A stretch of DNA of 64,000 nucleotides from Actinokineospora iranica. GTDB taxonomy: Bacteria; Actinomycetota; Actinomycetes; Mycobacteriales; Pseudonocardiaceae. The DNA lies in NCBI RefSeq assembly GCF_900101685.1, contig NZ_FMZZ01000009.1, positions 1 to 64,000 on the forward strand. The letters run 5' to 3'. The translations under genes were made by a program, and so were the position numbers. Under the pieces are notes generated by a model. It was not told the origin of the DNA, searched no databases, and worked only from the letters and a program-made list of their open reading frames with translations. How positions within the stretch are numbered: position 1 is the stretch's first letter; every line of letters begins with the position of its first letter. Shown in pieces: positions 16,570 to 42,543 of the stretch.

Positions 16570-17794
16570 CGAGCGCGCCCACCCGGCGTAGCTCCGGATA
16601 GAGCGCGGCGACCAGAAGAACGCTGAACACGCAGATGCCGCCGCCGATCGCGATGGCCGGGCCGGGGCCGATCAGGCTCGCGCCGAAACTGGTCAGGATG
16701 CCGCCGAGCGAGGGGCCGGTGACCGCCTGCGCCAGCCAGAGGCTGCCCACCCGGCCCTGTAGCCGGTCCGGGGTGTTGCCCTGCAACAGTGCGCGCCGCA
16801 GGATCTCGGAGAACACGTCCGCGAGGCCGCCGACGCCGAGCAGGAACAGCACCATGCCCAGGTTCGTGCTCAGGCCGACGCCGGTCGCGGCGACGCCCCA
16901 CAGCGCGGCGACGGTGACCAGGGTGAGTCCGGCGCGTTTCACCGTGGAGGTCCAGCCGGACAGGACCGAGCCGACGAACGCGCCGACCGCGGGCGCGGTG
17001 TAGAGCAGGCCGACGAGTTCCGGGCCGCCGCCGAGGCGTTCTGAGGCCAGCTGCGGGTAGAGCGCGCCGGGCATGGCGAACAGCATCGCGCCCATGTCGA
17101 TCAGCAGCAGCGAGGCGATGAGCCGGTTGCCGCGCAGGAACCGCAGCGCCTCGCGCAGGCTGCCCTCGGCGGTGTCGGGCTCGGGTTCCGCCGGTGGCAG
17201 CGGGCGCAGCAGGGCGAGCAGGCCGGTGGTGCCCAGGGCCATCGCCGCGGCGGCGCAGTAGCAGGCGACCAGGCCGGGGCCCGCGATGACCAGCCCGGAC
17301 AGGGTGGGGCCGACGATCGCGCCGAGCTGGGTGGTGACCGCGAGCAGCGCGCTCGCCGAGCCGAGTTGCTCGCCGGGGACCATGGCGGGGACGACGGCGG
17401 TCAGCGCGCACTCGCCGATGCCGTCGATCACCCCGTGGGTGCCCGCGCAGACGAACACGATCCACAGTTTGGGCTCCGGCAGCGCCGCGTTGGCCGCGAG
17501 CCCGGCGAAGCCGATCGCGGCGCCGAAGCTGGACAGCACGACCAGCCGTTTTCGGTCGGTGCGGTCGGCCAGGACGCCGCCGATGAGGAAGCCGATGAGC
17601 AGTCCGGCGCCCAGAGTGAGGCTCACCAGGGCGACCGGCGCGGAAGTTCCCGTGATCTGGAACACCTGCACGGCCACCGCGACGGAGGTGAGTCCGATGC
17701 CGAGCAGCCACACGGTCCTGCTGGTCAGCACCAACCGGAAGTCCCGATTGGCGCGGACCGCGCCTAGATCGAGCACGAGTTGTCCGAGTCGCAC
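16544..17794 (-). CDS. MFS siderophore exporter (EntS-like)
   Basis: A 416-residue, 12-segment major facilitator protein. After a soluble start (RLGQLVLDLGAVRANRDFRL, typical of EntS relatives) come the first segments, then the MFS loop GGVLADRTDRKRLVV between segments 2 and 3. The late segment GVGGLADVFSEILRRALLQGNTPDRLQGRVGSL is also EntS-like. It is divergent from NRPS 1, with two iron boxes between, so export and synthesis should be co-regulated by iron. Its final eight codons lie in the 54-bp repeat. Confidence 0.88.
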   Translation of the reverse strand: MRLGQLVLDLGAVRANRDFRLVLTSRTVWLLGIGLTSVAVAVQVFQITGTSAPVALVSLTLGAGLLIGFLIGGVLADRTDRKRLVVLSSFGAAIGFAGLAANAALPEPKLWIVFVCAGTHGVIDGIGECALTAVVPAMVPGEQLGSASALLAVTTQLGAIVGPTLSGLVIAGPGLVACYCAAAAMALGTTGLLALLRPLPPAEPEPDTAEGSLREALRFLRGNRLIASLLLIDMGAMLFAMPGALYPQLASERLGGGPELVGLLYTAPAVGAFVGSVLSGWTSTVKRAGLTLVTVAALWGVAATGVGLSTNLGMVLFLLGVGGLADVFSEILRRALLQGNTPDRLQGRVGSLWLAQAVTGPSLGGILTSFGASLIGPGPAIAIGGGICVFSVLLVAALYPELRRVGALVDQGQGSR

Positions 17795-17811
17795 GGGGTC
17801 TCCGATTTCTT

Positions 17812-17830
17812 CTAGGTAAGGCTAGCCTCT
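17812..17830. promoter_or_regulatory. Iron box 1 in exporter/NRPS divergent promoter
   Basis: CTAGGTAAGGCTAGCCTCT matches the 19-bp iron-box consensus at 14 positions. It lies 18 nt upstream of the exporter start and close to the second box. Confidence 0.8.
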
Positions 17831-17832
17831 TG

Positions 17833-17851
17833 AGAGGTAAGGCTTGCCTAA
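17833..17851. promoter_or_regulatory. Iron box 2 in exporter/NRPS divergent promoter
   Basis: AGAGGTAAGGCTTGCCTAA matches the consensus at 14 positions. It lies 21 bp from box 1 centre to centre, two helical turns, so two repressor dimers could sit on one face of the DNA. Confidence 0.8.
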
Positions 17852-17901
17852 ATTAGCATCCGGACCCGGTGCTGTCCGTCAACGAGGAGGCTTGATCAGC
17901 T

Positions 17902-34474
<16,573 letters not shown>

Positions 34475-34485
34475 GAGGAAACACC

Positions 34486-34704
34486 GTGACGAACCCCTTC
34501 GAGGACAACGACGGCACATACCTGGTGCTGGTGAACGCGGAGAACCAGCACTCGCTGTGGCCCGCGTTCGCCGACATCCCGGCGGGATGGACCGTCGCGC
34601 ACGACAAGGACACCAGAGACGGCTGCCTGGCCTACGTCGAGCAGCACTGGACCGATCTGCGCCCGGCGAGCCTGGTGCGCGAGACCGAGGCGAGCGCGCG
34701 ATGA
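34486..34704 (+). CDS. MbtH-like NRPS activator
   Basis: 72 residues with the full MbtH signature: [33 protein letters not shown] and a C-terminal [14 protein letters not shown]. MbtH proteins bind A domains and aid their folding and activity. GTG 34486 follows the NRPS 2 stop by 11 nt with GAGAGGAAA as ribosome site. The stop overlaps the monooxygenase start (ATGA). Confidence 0.97.
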   Translation: MTNPFEDNDGTYLVLVNAENQHSLWPAFADIPAGWTVAHDKDTRDGCLAYVEQHWTDLRPASLVRETEASAR

Positions 34705-36044
34705 CGAACCCGGCAGTCACCCCGGCGAACGCGCCGCACGAGGTCTTCGACGTGGTGGGCATCGGCTTCGGCCCGTCCAACCTGGCCCTGGCGATCGCGG
34801 TGGACGAGCACAACCGGCGGTTCCCGGAAGCGGCGCTGCGCACCGTGTTCCTGGAGAAGCAGGCCAGCTTCGGCTGGCACCGGGGAATGCTGATCGACGA
34901 CGCGACGATGCAGGTCTCATTCCTCAAGGACCTGGTCACCATGCGCGACCCGGCCAGCGACTTCAGCTTCCTGTGCTACCTGCGCGACCGGGACCGGCTG
35001 GTGGACTTCATCAACCACAAGACGATGTTCCCGCTGCGCGCGGAGTTCCACGACTACTTCGAGTGGGCCGCGGCGCGGGTCGCCGACCAGGTGCGCTACG
35101 GCTGCGAGGTCGTGTCCGTGCGGCCGGTCGAGGTCGACGGCGAGGTCGAGTACTTCGACGTGATCGGGAAAGCCGGGGACGGCACGGACGACACCGTTGT
35201 CACGTGCCGCGCCCGCAACGTCGTGCTGGCGACCGGTTTGCGGCCCCGGCTGCCCGAGGACGCGGTCACCTCGGACCGGGTGTGGCACAACATCGACCTG
35301 ATGCACCGCGTCGACGCCCTCGCCGCGAGCGACCCGCGCCGGGTGCTGGTGGTCGGCGCGGGCCAGAGCGGCGCGGAAACCGTGGCGCAGCTGCACACCG
35401 TGCTGCCCGACGCGCAGGTGTGCGCGGTGTTCGCCCGCTACGGCTACGCACCCGCTGACGACAGCCCGTTCGCGAACCGCATCTTCGATCCCCAGGCCGT
35501 GGATCACTTCTACGCGGCCCCGGGCGAGGTCAAGCGGATGCTGCTCGACTACCACCGCAACACGAACTACTCGGTGGTGGACATGGACCTCATCGAGGAC
35601 CTGTACCGCCGCGAGTACCGGGAGCGGGTGACTGGCCGCAGGCGGCTCGACATCCGCAACGCCTCCCGGATCACCTACGCCCGCGAGACCGACGACGCGG
35701 TTTACGTGACCGTGGAGTTCCTGCCGACCGGCGAAACCGAGACGCTGGAATGCGACGCCGTGGTCTACGCCACCGGCTACCACCCCGGCGACGTGTTCGA
35801 GCTGTTGGGGCGCGCGGCCTCGGTGTGCGAGCGCGGCCCGGAGGGCAGGCCGGTGCTGGGCCGCGACTACCGGCTGCGCACGGCCCCGCACGTCCGCGCT
35901 GGCCTGTACCTGCAGGGCGGCACCGAGCACGCGCACGGCATCACCGCGACCCTGCTGTCCAACACCGCGGTGCGGGTCGGCGAAATCCTCCAGTCCGTCC
36001 TCTATGGAGCGACCGAGCCCGCCTACGCCACCGTGTCACCATGA
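34701..36044 (+). CDS. L-ornithine N5-monooxygenase
   Basis: 447 residues in the SidA/PvdA/CchB class of flavin N-hydroxylases. Motifs are [12 protein letters not shown] (FAD), [10 protein letters not shown] (NADPH), the substrate-region segment [18 protein letters not shown] and the late [10 protein letters not shown]. It makes N5-hydroxyornithine, the hydroxamate precursor. ATG overlaps the MbtH stop. Lysine as substrate cannot be excluded by eye, but the hydroxyornithine-like A-domain codes favour ornithine. Confidence 0.93.
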   Translation: MTNPAVTPANAPHEVFDVVGIGFGPSNLALAIAVDEHNRRFPEAALRTVFLEKQASFGWHRGMLIDDATMQVSFLKDLVTMRDPASDFSFLCYLRDRDRLVDFINHKTMFPLRAEFHDYFEWAAARVADQVRYGCEVVSVRPVEVDGEVEYFDVIGKAGDGTDDTVVTCRARNVVLATGLRPRLPEDAVTSDRVWHNIDLMHRVDALAASDPRRVLVVGAGQSGAETVAQLHTVLPDAQVCAVFARYGYAPADDSPFANRIFDPQAVDHFYAAPGEVKRMLLDYHRNTNYSVVDMDLIEDLYRREYRERVTGRRRLDIRNASRITYARETDDAVYVTVEFLPTGETETLECDAVVYATGYHPGDVFELLGRAASVCERGPEGRPVLGRDYRLRTAPHVRAGLYLQGGTEHAHGITATLLSNTAVRVGEILQSVLYGATEPAYATVSP

Positions 36045-36805
36045 CGAAGCCCGCGCTGACCCTGACTACGGCGCAGGTGCTGTCCGCCGCCGACGTGACA
36101 CCCCGGATGCGCCGGATCACGTTGGGCGGAAACGGCTTGCGCGAGTTCGGCGGTGACCGTCCCGCGGACGCCGTGAAGCTGATCCTGCCCGCCGACGGCG
36201 TCGGCGCGCCGCCGGAGGCGAGCTGGGGGCCGGACGGGCTGACCTTCGCCGACCCGGACGCGGACGCCGCCCTGCGCGCCTACACCGTGCGCCGCTTCGA
36301 CCGCGCGGCCGGGCGGCTGGAGATCGACGCCGTGGTCCACGGCCACGGTCCTGGCGCGACCTGGGCGGCCACCGCCTGCCCCGGCGACCCGGTGTCGTTC
36401 CTCGGCCCGCGCCGCGACTACCCGCGTGCCGAACGGCCCGACCTGCTGGTGATCGCGGGCGACGAGACCGCGATCCCGGCCGCCGCCGGGATCGCGGAAG
36501 ACCTCGAACCCGGGCAGCGCGCGCAGGTTTTCCTTGAGGTCGCCGACCCGCACGACGAGGTGCCGTTCGCCTCGGCTGGCGATGTGACCGTGAGCTGGCT
36601 GCACCGCAGGACCGGGGCGAGTGTGCTGGCCGCGGCGCTGCGCGCGTTCCGCCCGCCGCCCGGGTCGGTGCGCGCGTGGGTCGCCGCGGAGTCCGCGGTC
36701 GCGGTGTCGCTGCGCAAGCTGCTGCGCGGCGAGTTCGGCCTGCCGAGGCACGCGGTGTCCGCGTTCGGCTACTGGCAGCGTGAAATTCCCAAGGAGCACA
36801 GTTGA
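36041..36805 (+). CDS. Siderophore-interacting protein (FAD/NADPH ferric reductase)
   Basis: 254 residues, SIP/ViuB family. The flavin-binding segment is LRAYTVRRFDRAAGRLEIDAVVHG, followed by GPGATWA, the reductase region VIAGDETAIPAAAGIAEDL and the final WVAAESAVAVSLRKLL with a C-terminal GYWQRE. These proteins reduce imported ferric siderophores in the cytoplasm and release Fe2+. It overlaps both neighbours by 4 nt within the NRPS operon. Confidence 0.93.
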   Translation: MTKPALTLTTAQVLSAADVTPRMRRITLGGNGLREFGGDRPADAVKLILPADGVGAPPEASWGPDGLTFADPDADAALRAYTVRRFDRAAGRLEIDAVVHGHGPGATWAATACPGDPVSFLGPRRDYPRAERPDLLVIAGDETAIPAAAGIAEDLEPGQRAQVFLEVADPHDEVPFASAGDVTVSWLHRRTGASVLAAALRAFRPPPGSVRAWVAAESAVAVSLRKLLRGEFGLPRHAVSAFGYWQREIPKEHS

Positions 36806-39800
36806 TCTCGCCCTACCCGCCCGCCGTGCCCGACCCGGACAACCGGTTCGAGCCGTTCCCGCTCAACGACCAGCAGCAGGCCTACCTGCTTGGCCGGACC
36901 GGCGTCTTTGAACTGGGCAACGTCTCGACGCACGCGTACTACGAGTACGAGGGCGAGGTGGACCTCGACCGGTTCACCTCGGCCTGGCGGCGGGTGATCG
37001 ACCGGCACGATGTGCTGCGCACGGTGATGCTCCCGGACACCAACCAGCAGCGGGTGCTGCGCGAGGTCGGCGAGTTCACCCCGGTGGTGCACGACCTGCG
37101 CGGCGCCGACCCGGAGCCGACGCTGCGCGCGATCCGCGACCGGCTCTCGCACGAGGTGCGGCCCGCGGGGCAGTGGCCGCTGTTCGCCGTCGAGGTGAGC
37201 CTGCTCGACGAGCGGCGCTCCCGGGTGCATGTCAGCTTCGACGCGCTGATCCTGGACTACCTGAGCTGGCAGCTGCTCATCGCCGACCTGACCCGCTTCT
37301 ACGCCGACCCCGAGCTTTCCCTGCCACCGCTGGAAATCGGCTTTCGCGACTACGTGCTGGCCGAGGCCGGGATCGCGGCGACGGACCGGGGCCGCAAGGC
37401 CGAGGCGTACTGGCGGGAGCGCCTGCCGTCGCTGCCCCCAGCGCCGCGCCTGCCCACCGCGGTCGACCCGGCGTCGATTCGCCATCCACAGTGGACTTCC
37501 CGGCTCGCGACCCTGCCAGCCGAGGACTGGGCGGAGGTCAAGAAAGCCGCCGCGAAGGCCGGTCTGACCCCGACCGTGGTGTGCCTGGCCGTGTTCGCCG
37601 AGGTGCTGTCGACCTGGAGCGAGTCCGCGCACTTCGCGCTCAACGTGCCGAGGATGAACAGGTTCCCGCTGCACCCGCGGGCCGCCGAGCTGCTCGGCGA
37701 GTTCGCGTCGTTCTCCCTGCTGGAGGTCGACAACCGCGAGCCGGGCACGTTCCTCGACCGCGCGAAGCGGTTGCAGCGCACCTTCTGGAACGACCTGGGC
37801 CACCAGGAGTTCTCCGGGGTGCGGGTGCTGCGCGAGCTGATCCGCGCCGCTGGCGGCACCCGCGGCGCGCTCATGCCCGTCGTGCTGACCAGCACCATCG
37901 GCTTCACCGCGGGGGAGCGCCCGCTGCTCGGCGCGGTGCTGCCCCGGGTGTTCGCGATCTCGCAGACCCCGCAGGTCTACCTCGACGTCCAGATCGAGGA
38001 GACCCCGGCGGGGCTGGTCTACAACTTCGACGCCGTGGAGCAGGCGTTCCCCGCCGGGCTCGTGGCCGAGCTGTTCGCCGCGTTCGGCCGCGTGCTCGCC
38101 ACCCTGACCGGCCCGGGCTGGTCAACGGCGGACTTCCGGCTCGCGCCGTCGAGCCGGATCGACGGGCCCGCCGCCGAGATCCCCGACGAGTTGGTGCAGG
38201 ACGCCTTCCTGCGCCAGGCCGAGGCGAACCCGGACAAGGTCGCGCTGATCACCCCGACCGCCACGCTCACCTACGGCGAGCTGCGCCACCGCGCCGTGCG
38301 GGTCGCGAACTGGCTGCGCGGCAAGGGAATGCGAGCAGACCAGCCGGTTGCCATCGTGCTGGAGAAGGGCTGGGAGCAGGCTGTCGCCGCCTACGGCGTG
38401 CTGCTCGCGGGCGCCCCCTACCTGCCGATCGACGCCGACGCCCCGTCGGCGCGGGTTCGCGCCGTGTGCGACCAGGCCCGCGTGCAGATCGTGCTCGACA
38501 AGTTCACTGTGGACGAAGCAGTCGCCGACGGCTCGGACGAGCGGCCGCCGGTGTCCCAGAGCCCGGACGACCTGGCCTACGTGCTGTTCACTTCCGGCTC
38601 CACGGGCCGCCCCAAGGGCGTGATGATCGAGCACCGGGGCATGGTCAACGCGCTGACCGCCACCGTCGCCGAGTTCGGCATCGGCCCGGACGACGTGGCC
38701 CTGGCCGTCACCGCGCTGCACCACGACATGTCGACCTTCGACCTGTTCGGCGTCCTCGGCGCGGGCGGCACGCTGGTGGTCCCGGCCCGCGCCCGCGACG
38801 CCGCGCACTGGGCGGACCTCGTCGTCGGACACGGTGTCACCCTGTGGAACTCGGTTCCCGCCATGATGGAAATGCTGCTGGAAACCCAGGTCGTCCCGAG
38901 TGGACTGCGGACCGTGTTCCTCGGCGGCGACTGGATTCCGCCCCGGGTGGTCGCCGCGCTGCGCGAGCGGGTGCCGGGTGTGGCGGTGGTCAGCGTCGGC
39001 GGCCCGACCGAGACGACGCTGTGGAACATCTGGCACCGCGTCACGGAAGATGACCTCGCCCGCGTCTCCATCCCCTACGGCAAGCCGATCGCCAACACCG
39101 CGTACTACGTGCTGGACGAGCGCGGAGCCGACCGACCCGCTGGCGTGACCGGCGAACTGCACTGCGCCGGACCGGGTGTGGCCCGCGGCTACTGGGGCGA
39201 CCCCGCCAACAAGTCCTTTGTGGAGCGAAACGGCGAACGCCGCTACCGCACCGGTGACCTCGGCCGGGTCCTGCCGGACGGCTCGATCGAGTTCATGGGC
39301 CGCGCCGACACCCAGGTCAAGGTGCGCGGGATGCGCGTCGAGCCCGGCGAGGCCGAGGCCGTCCTCGCAGCCCAGCCCGGCGTCCGCGCCGCGGTCGTCG
39401 TCGGCGTGCCGAACGAGGGCAGGCCCGGCTACCGCGCGCTCGCCGCCTACCTGACCGGTGCCGCCGACCCGAACGCCGTGCTCGCCGCCGCCCGCCAGGT
39501 CCTGCCCGAGCACCTGGTCCCGGCCACCGTGACCGTGCTGGCCGAGATGCCGTTGACCGCCAACGGAAAAATCGACCGCGCCGCCCTCGCCGGAGCTGCC
39601 CCCGACGTGGCCACCGAGTTCACCGCGCCCCGGGACGCGCTGGAATGGGCCATCGCGTCGAGCTGGGCGGAGGTGCTGGAACGTGACCGGATCGGCGTGC
39701 ACGACGACTTCTTCGCCCTCGGCGGCGACTCCGTGCTCGCCACCCGCATCCTCGCCGACCTGCGCGACGCCCTCGACACCGCGGACCTGCCGCTGCTGGC

Positions 39801-39951
39801 CCTGTTCGGCGCGCGGACAGTCGCGGGCATGGCCGAGGCGCTGCGCGCCGACGAGCCGGTCCCGGGCAGGCTCGACCGGATCGCCGAGCTCTACCGTCGC
39901 GTCATGGACCTTTCCGACGACGAGGTAGAGGCGGAGCTGACCCCCCGGTGA
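36802..39951 (+). CDS. Heterocyclising NRPS: Cy-A-T
   Basis: 1049 residues. The cyclisation domain (about 18-445) has the DxxxxDxxS motif as D147-A-L-I-L-D152-Y-L-S155 in place of the HHxxxDG of C domains. Then come A (about 465-925, ending NGKIDRAAL) and T (Ser977, GGDS). The A pocket reads by eye D-M-F-N-F-G-V-L-W, nearest to cyclising cysteine domains (DLYNLSLIWK); serine or threonine are possible. It should join salicylate on the ArCP to this residue and close a thiazoline or oxazoline ring. Starts with TTG overlapping the reductase stop (TTGA), with AAGGAG upstream. Confidence 0.93.
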   Translation: MISPYPPAVPDPDNRFEPFPLNDQQQAYLLGRTGVFELGNVSTHAYYEYEGEVDLDRFTSAWRRVIDRHDVLRTVMLPDTNQQRVLREVGEFTPVVHDLRGADPEPTLRAIRDRLSHEVRPAGQWPLFAVEVSLLDERRSRVHVSFDALILDYLSWQLLIADLTRFYADPELSLPPLEIGFRDYVLAEAGIAATDRGRKAEAYWRERLPSLPPAPRLPTAVDPASIRHPQWTSRLATLPAEDWAEVKKAAAKAGLTPTVVCLAVFAEVLSTWSESAHFALNVPRMNRFPLHPRAAELLGEFASFSLLEVDNREPGTFLDRAKRLQRTFWNDLGHQEFSGVRVLRELIRAAGGTRGALMPVVLTSTIGFTAGERPLLGAVLPRVFAISQTPQVYLDVQIEETPAGLVYNFDAVEQAFPAGLVAELFAAFGRVLATLTGPGWSTADFRLAPSSRIDGPAAEIPDELVQDAFLRQAEANPDKVALITPTATLTYGELRHRAVRVANWLRGKGMRADQPVAIVLEKGWEQAVAAYGVLLAGAPYLPIDADAPSARVRAVCDQARVQIVLDKFTVDEAVADGSDERPPVSQSPDDLAYVLFTSGSTGRPKGVMIEHRGMVNALTATVAEFGIGPDDVALAVTALHHDMSTFDLFGVLGAGGTLVVPARARDAAHWADLVVGHGVTLWNSVPAMMEMLLETQVVPSGLRTVFLGGDWIPPRVVAALRERVPGVAVVSVGGPTETTLWNIWHRVTEDDLARVSIPYGKPIANTAYYVLDERGADRPAGVTGELHCAGPGVARGYWGDPANKSFVERNGERRYRTGDLGRVLPDGSIEFMGRADTQVKVRGMRVEPGEAEAVLAAQPGVRAAVVVGVPNEGRPGYRALAAYLTGAADPNAVLAAARQVLPEHLVPATVTVLAEMPLTANGKIDRAALAGAAPDVATEFTAPRDALEWAIASSWAEVLERDRIGVHDDFFALGGDSVLATRILADLRDALDTADLPLLALFGARTVAGMAEALRADEPVPGRLDRIAELYRRVMDLSDDEVEAELTPR

Positions 39952-40910
39952 GCGTCCCGACCCCCTGGGTGCGGTGCTTCCGGCGCCGCCCGGCCGCGAG
40001 CACGATCCTGCTGTGCTTCCCGCACGCGGGCGGCGCGGCCAGCGCATACCGGGACTGGCCCGCGCACCTGCCCGCCGACGTCGAGCTGTGGGCGGTGCAG
40101 TACCCCGGCCGCGAGGACCGGATCGCCGAGCCCCTGATCGACACCATGGCCGAGCTGGTCGACGCCGTGGTCAAGGCCGTCGAACCGGCGCTGGACCGGC
40201 CCGTGGTGGTGTTCGGGCACAGCATGGGCGCCTCCGTCGCGCACGAGTTCACCCTGCGGCTGCGCCCCGGGGTGGCCAGAAGGCTCGTCGTGTCCGCCCG
40301 CCCCGGCCCGGCCGACCAGCGGCCCCGCGCCGACCTCGTCCACCTGCGCGACGAGGCGGGCGTGCGCGCCGAGCTGGACCTGCTGGGCGGCGGGGGAGCC
40401 GCGGCCATGGCCGACCCGCAGCTGCGCGACCTGCTGCTGCCCATGATCGGCAACGACTTCGCGCTGATCGAGCGCTACCGCCCCGGCCCGGCCGTGCTCG
40501 GCGTCGACGTGCTCGCCCACGTCGGCGCGGACGACCCGTCCATGCCCCCGGAGTCGGCCGACTCCTGGGCGGCGGCGACCACCGGGTCGTTCACCCGCCA
40601 CACCCACCCCGGCGGGCACTTCTACCTCGCCGACCGACTCGCCGACGTGATCGCCACGCTCGGCGGCAGCACTCCGGAGGTAAACCACATGAGTGAAGCG
40701 TTCACTGTCGAAGGACTGCGCGAGGCGGTCGCGGAGGTCCTGGGCGTGTCGCCGGACCCGGACGCCAACCTGTTCGAGCTGGGCCTGGACTCGATGCGGA
40801 TGATGATGCTGTCGGTCCGCTGGCAGGCGCACGGCGTCGAGGTCCCGTTCGCGGACCTCGCCGAGCAGCCGACCCTGTCCGCGTGGTCGAAGCTGCTGAC
40901 GGCGGGCTGA
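39948..40910 (+). CDS. Type II thioesterase fused to aryl carrier protein
   Basis: One continuous 320-codon frame. Residues 1-245 are a type II thioesterase (editing alpha/beta hydrolase) with FPHAGGAASAYRDW, GHSMGAS (nucleophile Ser92) and a late HPGGHFYL histidine. Residues 248-320 are a carrier protein with FELGLDSMRMMMLSVRW (phosphopantetheine Ser282) and FADLAEQPTLSAW, typical of the ArCP at the end of DhbB/EntB. A strong GGAGGT at 40676-40681 lies 7 nt before an in-frame ATG at 40689, so free ArCP may also be made. This is the only ArCP in the locus and the likely acceptor of salicylate. TE-ArCP fusion is unusual. Starts as a GTGA overlap with the Cy-A-T gene. Confidence 0.9.
   Translation: MSVPTPWVRCFRRRPAASTILLCFPHAGGAASAYRDWPAHLPADVELWAVQYPGREDRIAEPLIDTMAELVDAVVKAVEPALDRPVVVFGHSMGASVAHEFTLRLRPGVARRLVVSARPGPADQRPRADLVHLRDEAGVRAELDLLGGGGAAAMADPQLRDLLLPMIGNDFALIERYRPGPAVLGVDVLAHVGADDPSMPPESADSWAAATTGSFTRHTHPGGHFYLADRLADVIATLGGSTPEVNHMSEAFTVEGLREAVAEVLGVSPDPDANLFELGLDSMRMMMLSVRWQAHGVEVPFADLAEQPTLSAWSKLLTAG
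40676..40691 (+). promoter_or_regulatory. Internal ribosome binding site and start for free ArCP
   Basis: GGAGGT, 7-nt spacer, then ATG, all in frame inside the thioesterase-ArCP gene. The spacing is ideal and the ATG falls exactly at the domain boundary. Confidence 0.7.
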
Positions 40911-40969
40911 CCCTGGCTGACCCTGGCTGGCAGTGGCTGACTGTCGGTGGGTTTCAGTAACTTGACCAC

Positions 40970-41752
40970 ATGGCCACTCTTGTGACGTTCCACGCCCACC
41001 CCGACGACGAGTGCATCAGCTGCGGCGGTGTGATGCGCAAGGCCGCCGACGAGGGCCACCGGGTGGTGCTGGTGGTGGCAACGCGGGGGGAGAACGGCGA
41101 GGTCCCCGACGGTTTCCTCGCCGACGGCGAAGAGCTGGCGACCAGACGGATCGCCGAGACCCAGGCCGCCGCGGAGATCCTCGGCGTCGCCCGCGTCGAG
41201 TTCCTCGGCTACGTCGACTCCGGGATGATGGGCACGCCTGCCAACGACGCAGCGGACTCGTTCTGGTCCGCCCCCGTCGACGAGGCCGCCAAGCGGCTGG
41301 CCGCCATCCTCATCGAGGAAAACGCCGACGTCCTCACCGTCTACGACGACTTCGGCGGCTACGGCCACCCCGACCACATCCAGGTCCACCGCGTCGGCAT
41401 CCGGGCCGCCGAGCTCGCCAACACGCCGCGCGTCTACCAGGCCACCGCCAACCGCGACCAGGTGCGCGCGGGCATGGCCGCGATGCGCGCCGCCGGGGGC
41501 GAGACGTTCGTCCCGCCGGAGGACTTCGAGGTCGGCAAGCCCGAGGCCGAGCTCACCGCCAAGGTCGACGTGACCCCGTACCTCGCGGTGAAGCGGGCGG
41601 CCATGCGCGCGCACGCCAGCCAGATCAGCGAGGAGTCGTTCTTCCTGGCCATGCCCGACGAGGCGTTCGCGTTCGCCTTCGGCACCGAGTGGTTCATCCG
41701 GGACGGCCAGGGCCCCGGTATCACGGAAACGGACATCATGGCCGGGTTGTAG
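40970..41752 (+). CDS. PIG-L/LmbE-family N-deacetylase
   Basis: 260 residues with the zinc motif HAHPDDE at the N-terminus and the later GYGHPDHIQVHR, the hallmark of PIG-L deacetylases that include the mycothiol enzymes MshB and Mca. Mca-like length and layout are possible; the natural substrate is not clear. It follows the siderophore operon by 59 bp, which contain a short tandem repeat (CTGACCCTGG twice). No iron box is seen, so it is probably a separate unit. Confidence 0.92.
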   Translation: MATLVTFHAHPDDECISCGGVMRKAADEGHRVVLVVATRGENGEVPDGFLADGEELATRRIAETQAAAEILGVARVEFLGYVDSGMMGTPANDAADSFWSAPVDEAAKRLAAILIEENADVLTVYDDFGGYGHPDHIQVHRVGIRAAELANTPRVYQATANRDQVRAGMAAMRAAGGETFVPPEDFEVGKPEAELTAKVDVTPYLAVKRAAMRAHASQISEESFFLAMPDEAFAFAFGTEWFIRDGQGPGITETDIMAGL

Positions 41753-41819
41753 TCACACTGGGTGAAAATGCCGTCGCAATCCCGGGGTAAGAGCTGGTCA
41801 CGGCGCTACGTTGGCGGGT

Positions 41820-42368
41820 ATGCCTTCCTACGACGACACGCTCCTGCCCGCGCCCCGGTCCGCCGAGCCCGCCTACGAGCCCACGGCCGTCCCCGTGGAC
41901 CCGGCGTCGTTGGCGGCCCGGATCGCGCACCTGACCTCCTGGAACGCCGACCGTCTCGCCGCCGAGGGCTGTCTGGTCGACCCACCGCAGCCGGGTGGTC
42001 CGATGATCGGCAGGCGCCATCGTTCGCCCCTGGGCGAAGACCTGCTCCGCGAGGCCAAAGACCTGCTCTACACGCTGCTGTTCGGCACCCGCGAGCACGG
42101 TGTCGCCCTCAACCGCGTGCAGCGTGAGCTGCTGATTCTCGCCGTTCCCCTGGCCAAGGCCCCGGTGCTCGCCTTCGCCAGCCTCGCCCCGGCCGAGAGC
42201 GGCGACGCCGCGGGGAACGCCCTGCTGCGTATCGAGTACGGCGAGACCGCGGGCGAACTCGTCGGCGACGCGGTCGTCGCCGCGCTGCGGCTGATCAACC
42301 GGCTGGAGATCAACGAGGGATTCTTGTCCGCCCGCAAGGAAAACGCGCGCCGGGACACGCTGATCTGA
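41820..42368 (+). CDS. Hypothetical protein
   Basis: 182 residues, soluble, with a proline-rich start and helical middle (EDLLREAKDLLYTLLFG; VQRELLILAVPLAKAPVLAFAS) and no motif I recognise. ATG 41820 preferred over TTG 41811; the ribosome site is weak. Sits between the deacetylase and ectoine genes, same strand. Confidence 0.6.
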   Translation: MPSYDDTLLPAPRSAEPAYEPTAVPVDPASLAARIAHLTSWNADRLAAEGCLVDPPQPGGPMIGRRHRSPLGEDLLREAKDLLYTLLFGTREHGVALNRVQRELLILAVPLAKAPVLAFASLAPAESGDAAGNALLRIEYGETAGELVGDAVVAALRLINRLEINEGFLSARKENARRDTLI

Positions 42369-42424
42369 CGGTGTTTTCTGTCCTTTTTAGAGTAGTCTGG
42401 TGTGGCCGGTTAACACGGCCCCCA

Positions 42425-42456
42425 TGAGGAGGACAACCGTACTGTTGTCCTCCTCA
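42425..42456. terminator. 13-bp perfect hairpin before ectA
   Basis: TGAGGAGGACAAC pairs with GTTGTCCTCCTCA over a 6-nt loop, 57 nt after the hypothetical gene and 87 nt before ectA. It may end the upstream transcript or act in the ectA leader. The stem masks GAGGAGG, a ribosome-site-like sequence. Confidence 0.65.
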
Positions 42457-42543
42457 CCCGTGTTCTCTGGAGTCGCAGGTAGGCGGCGGGACACTGTCTG
42501 TGTTACCTGATGACCGAAAAAGTTCCTGTTACGTTTCCTGGGT

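Noticed and set aside
40689-40910. ArCP as a fully separate gene
   Set aside because: It is in frame with the thioesterase with no stop between, so it is described as a fusion with a possible internal start.
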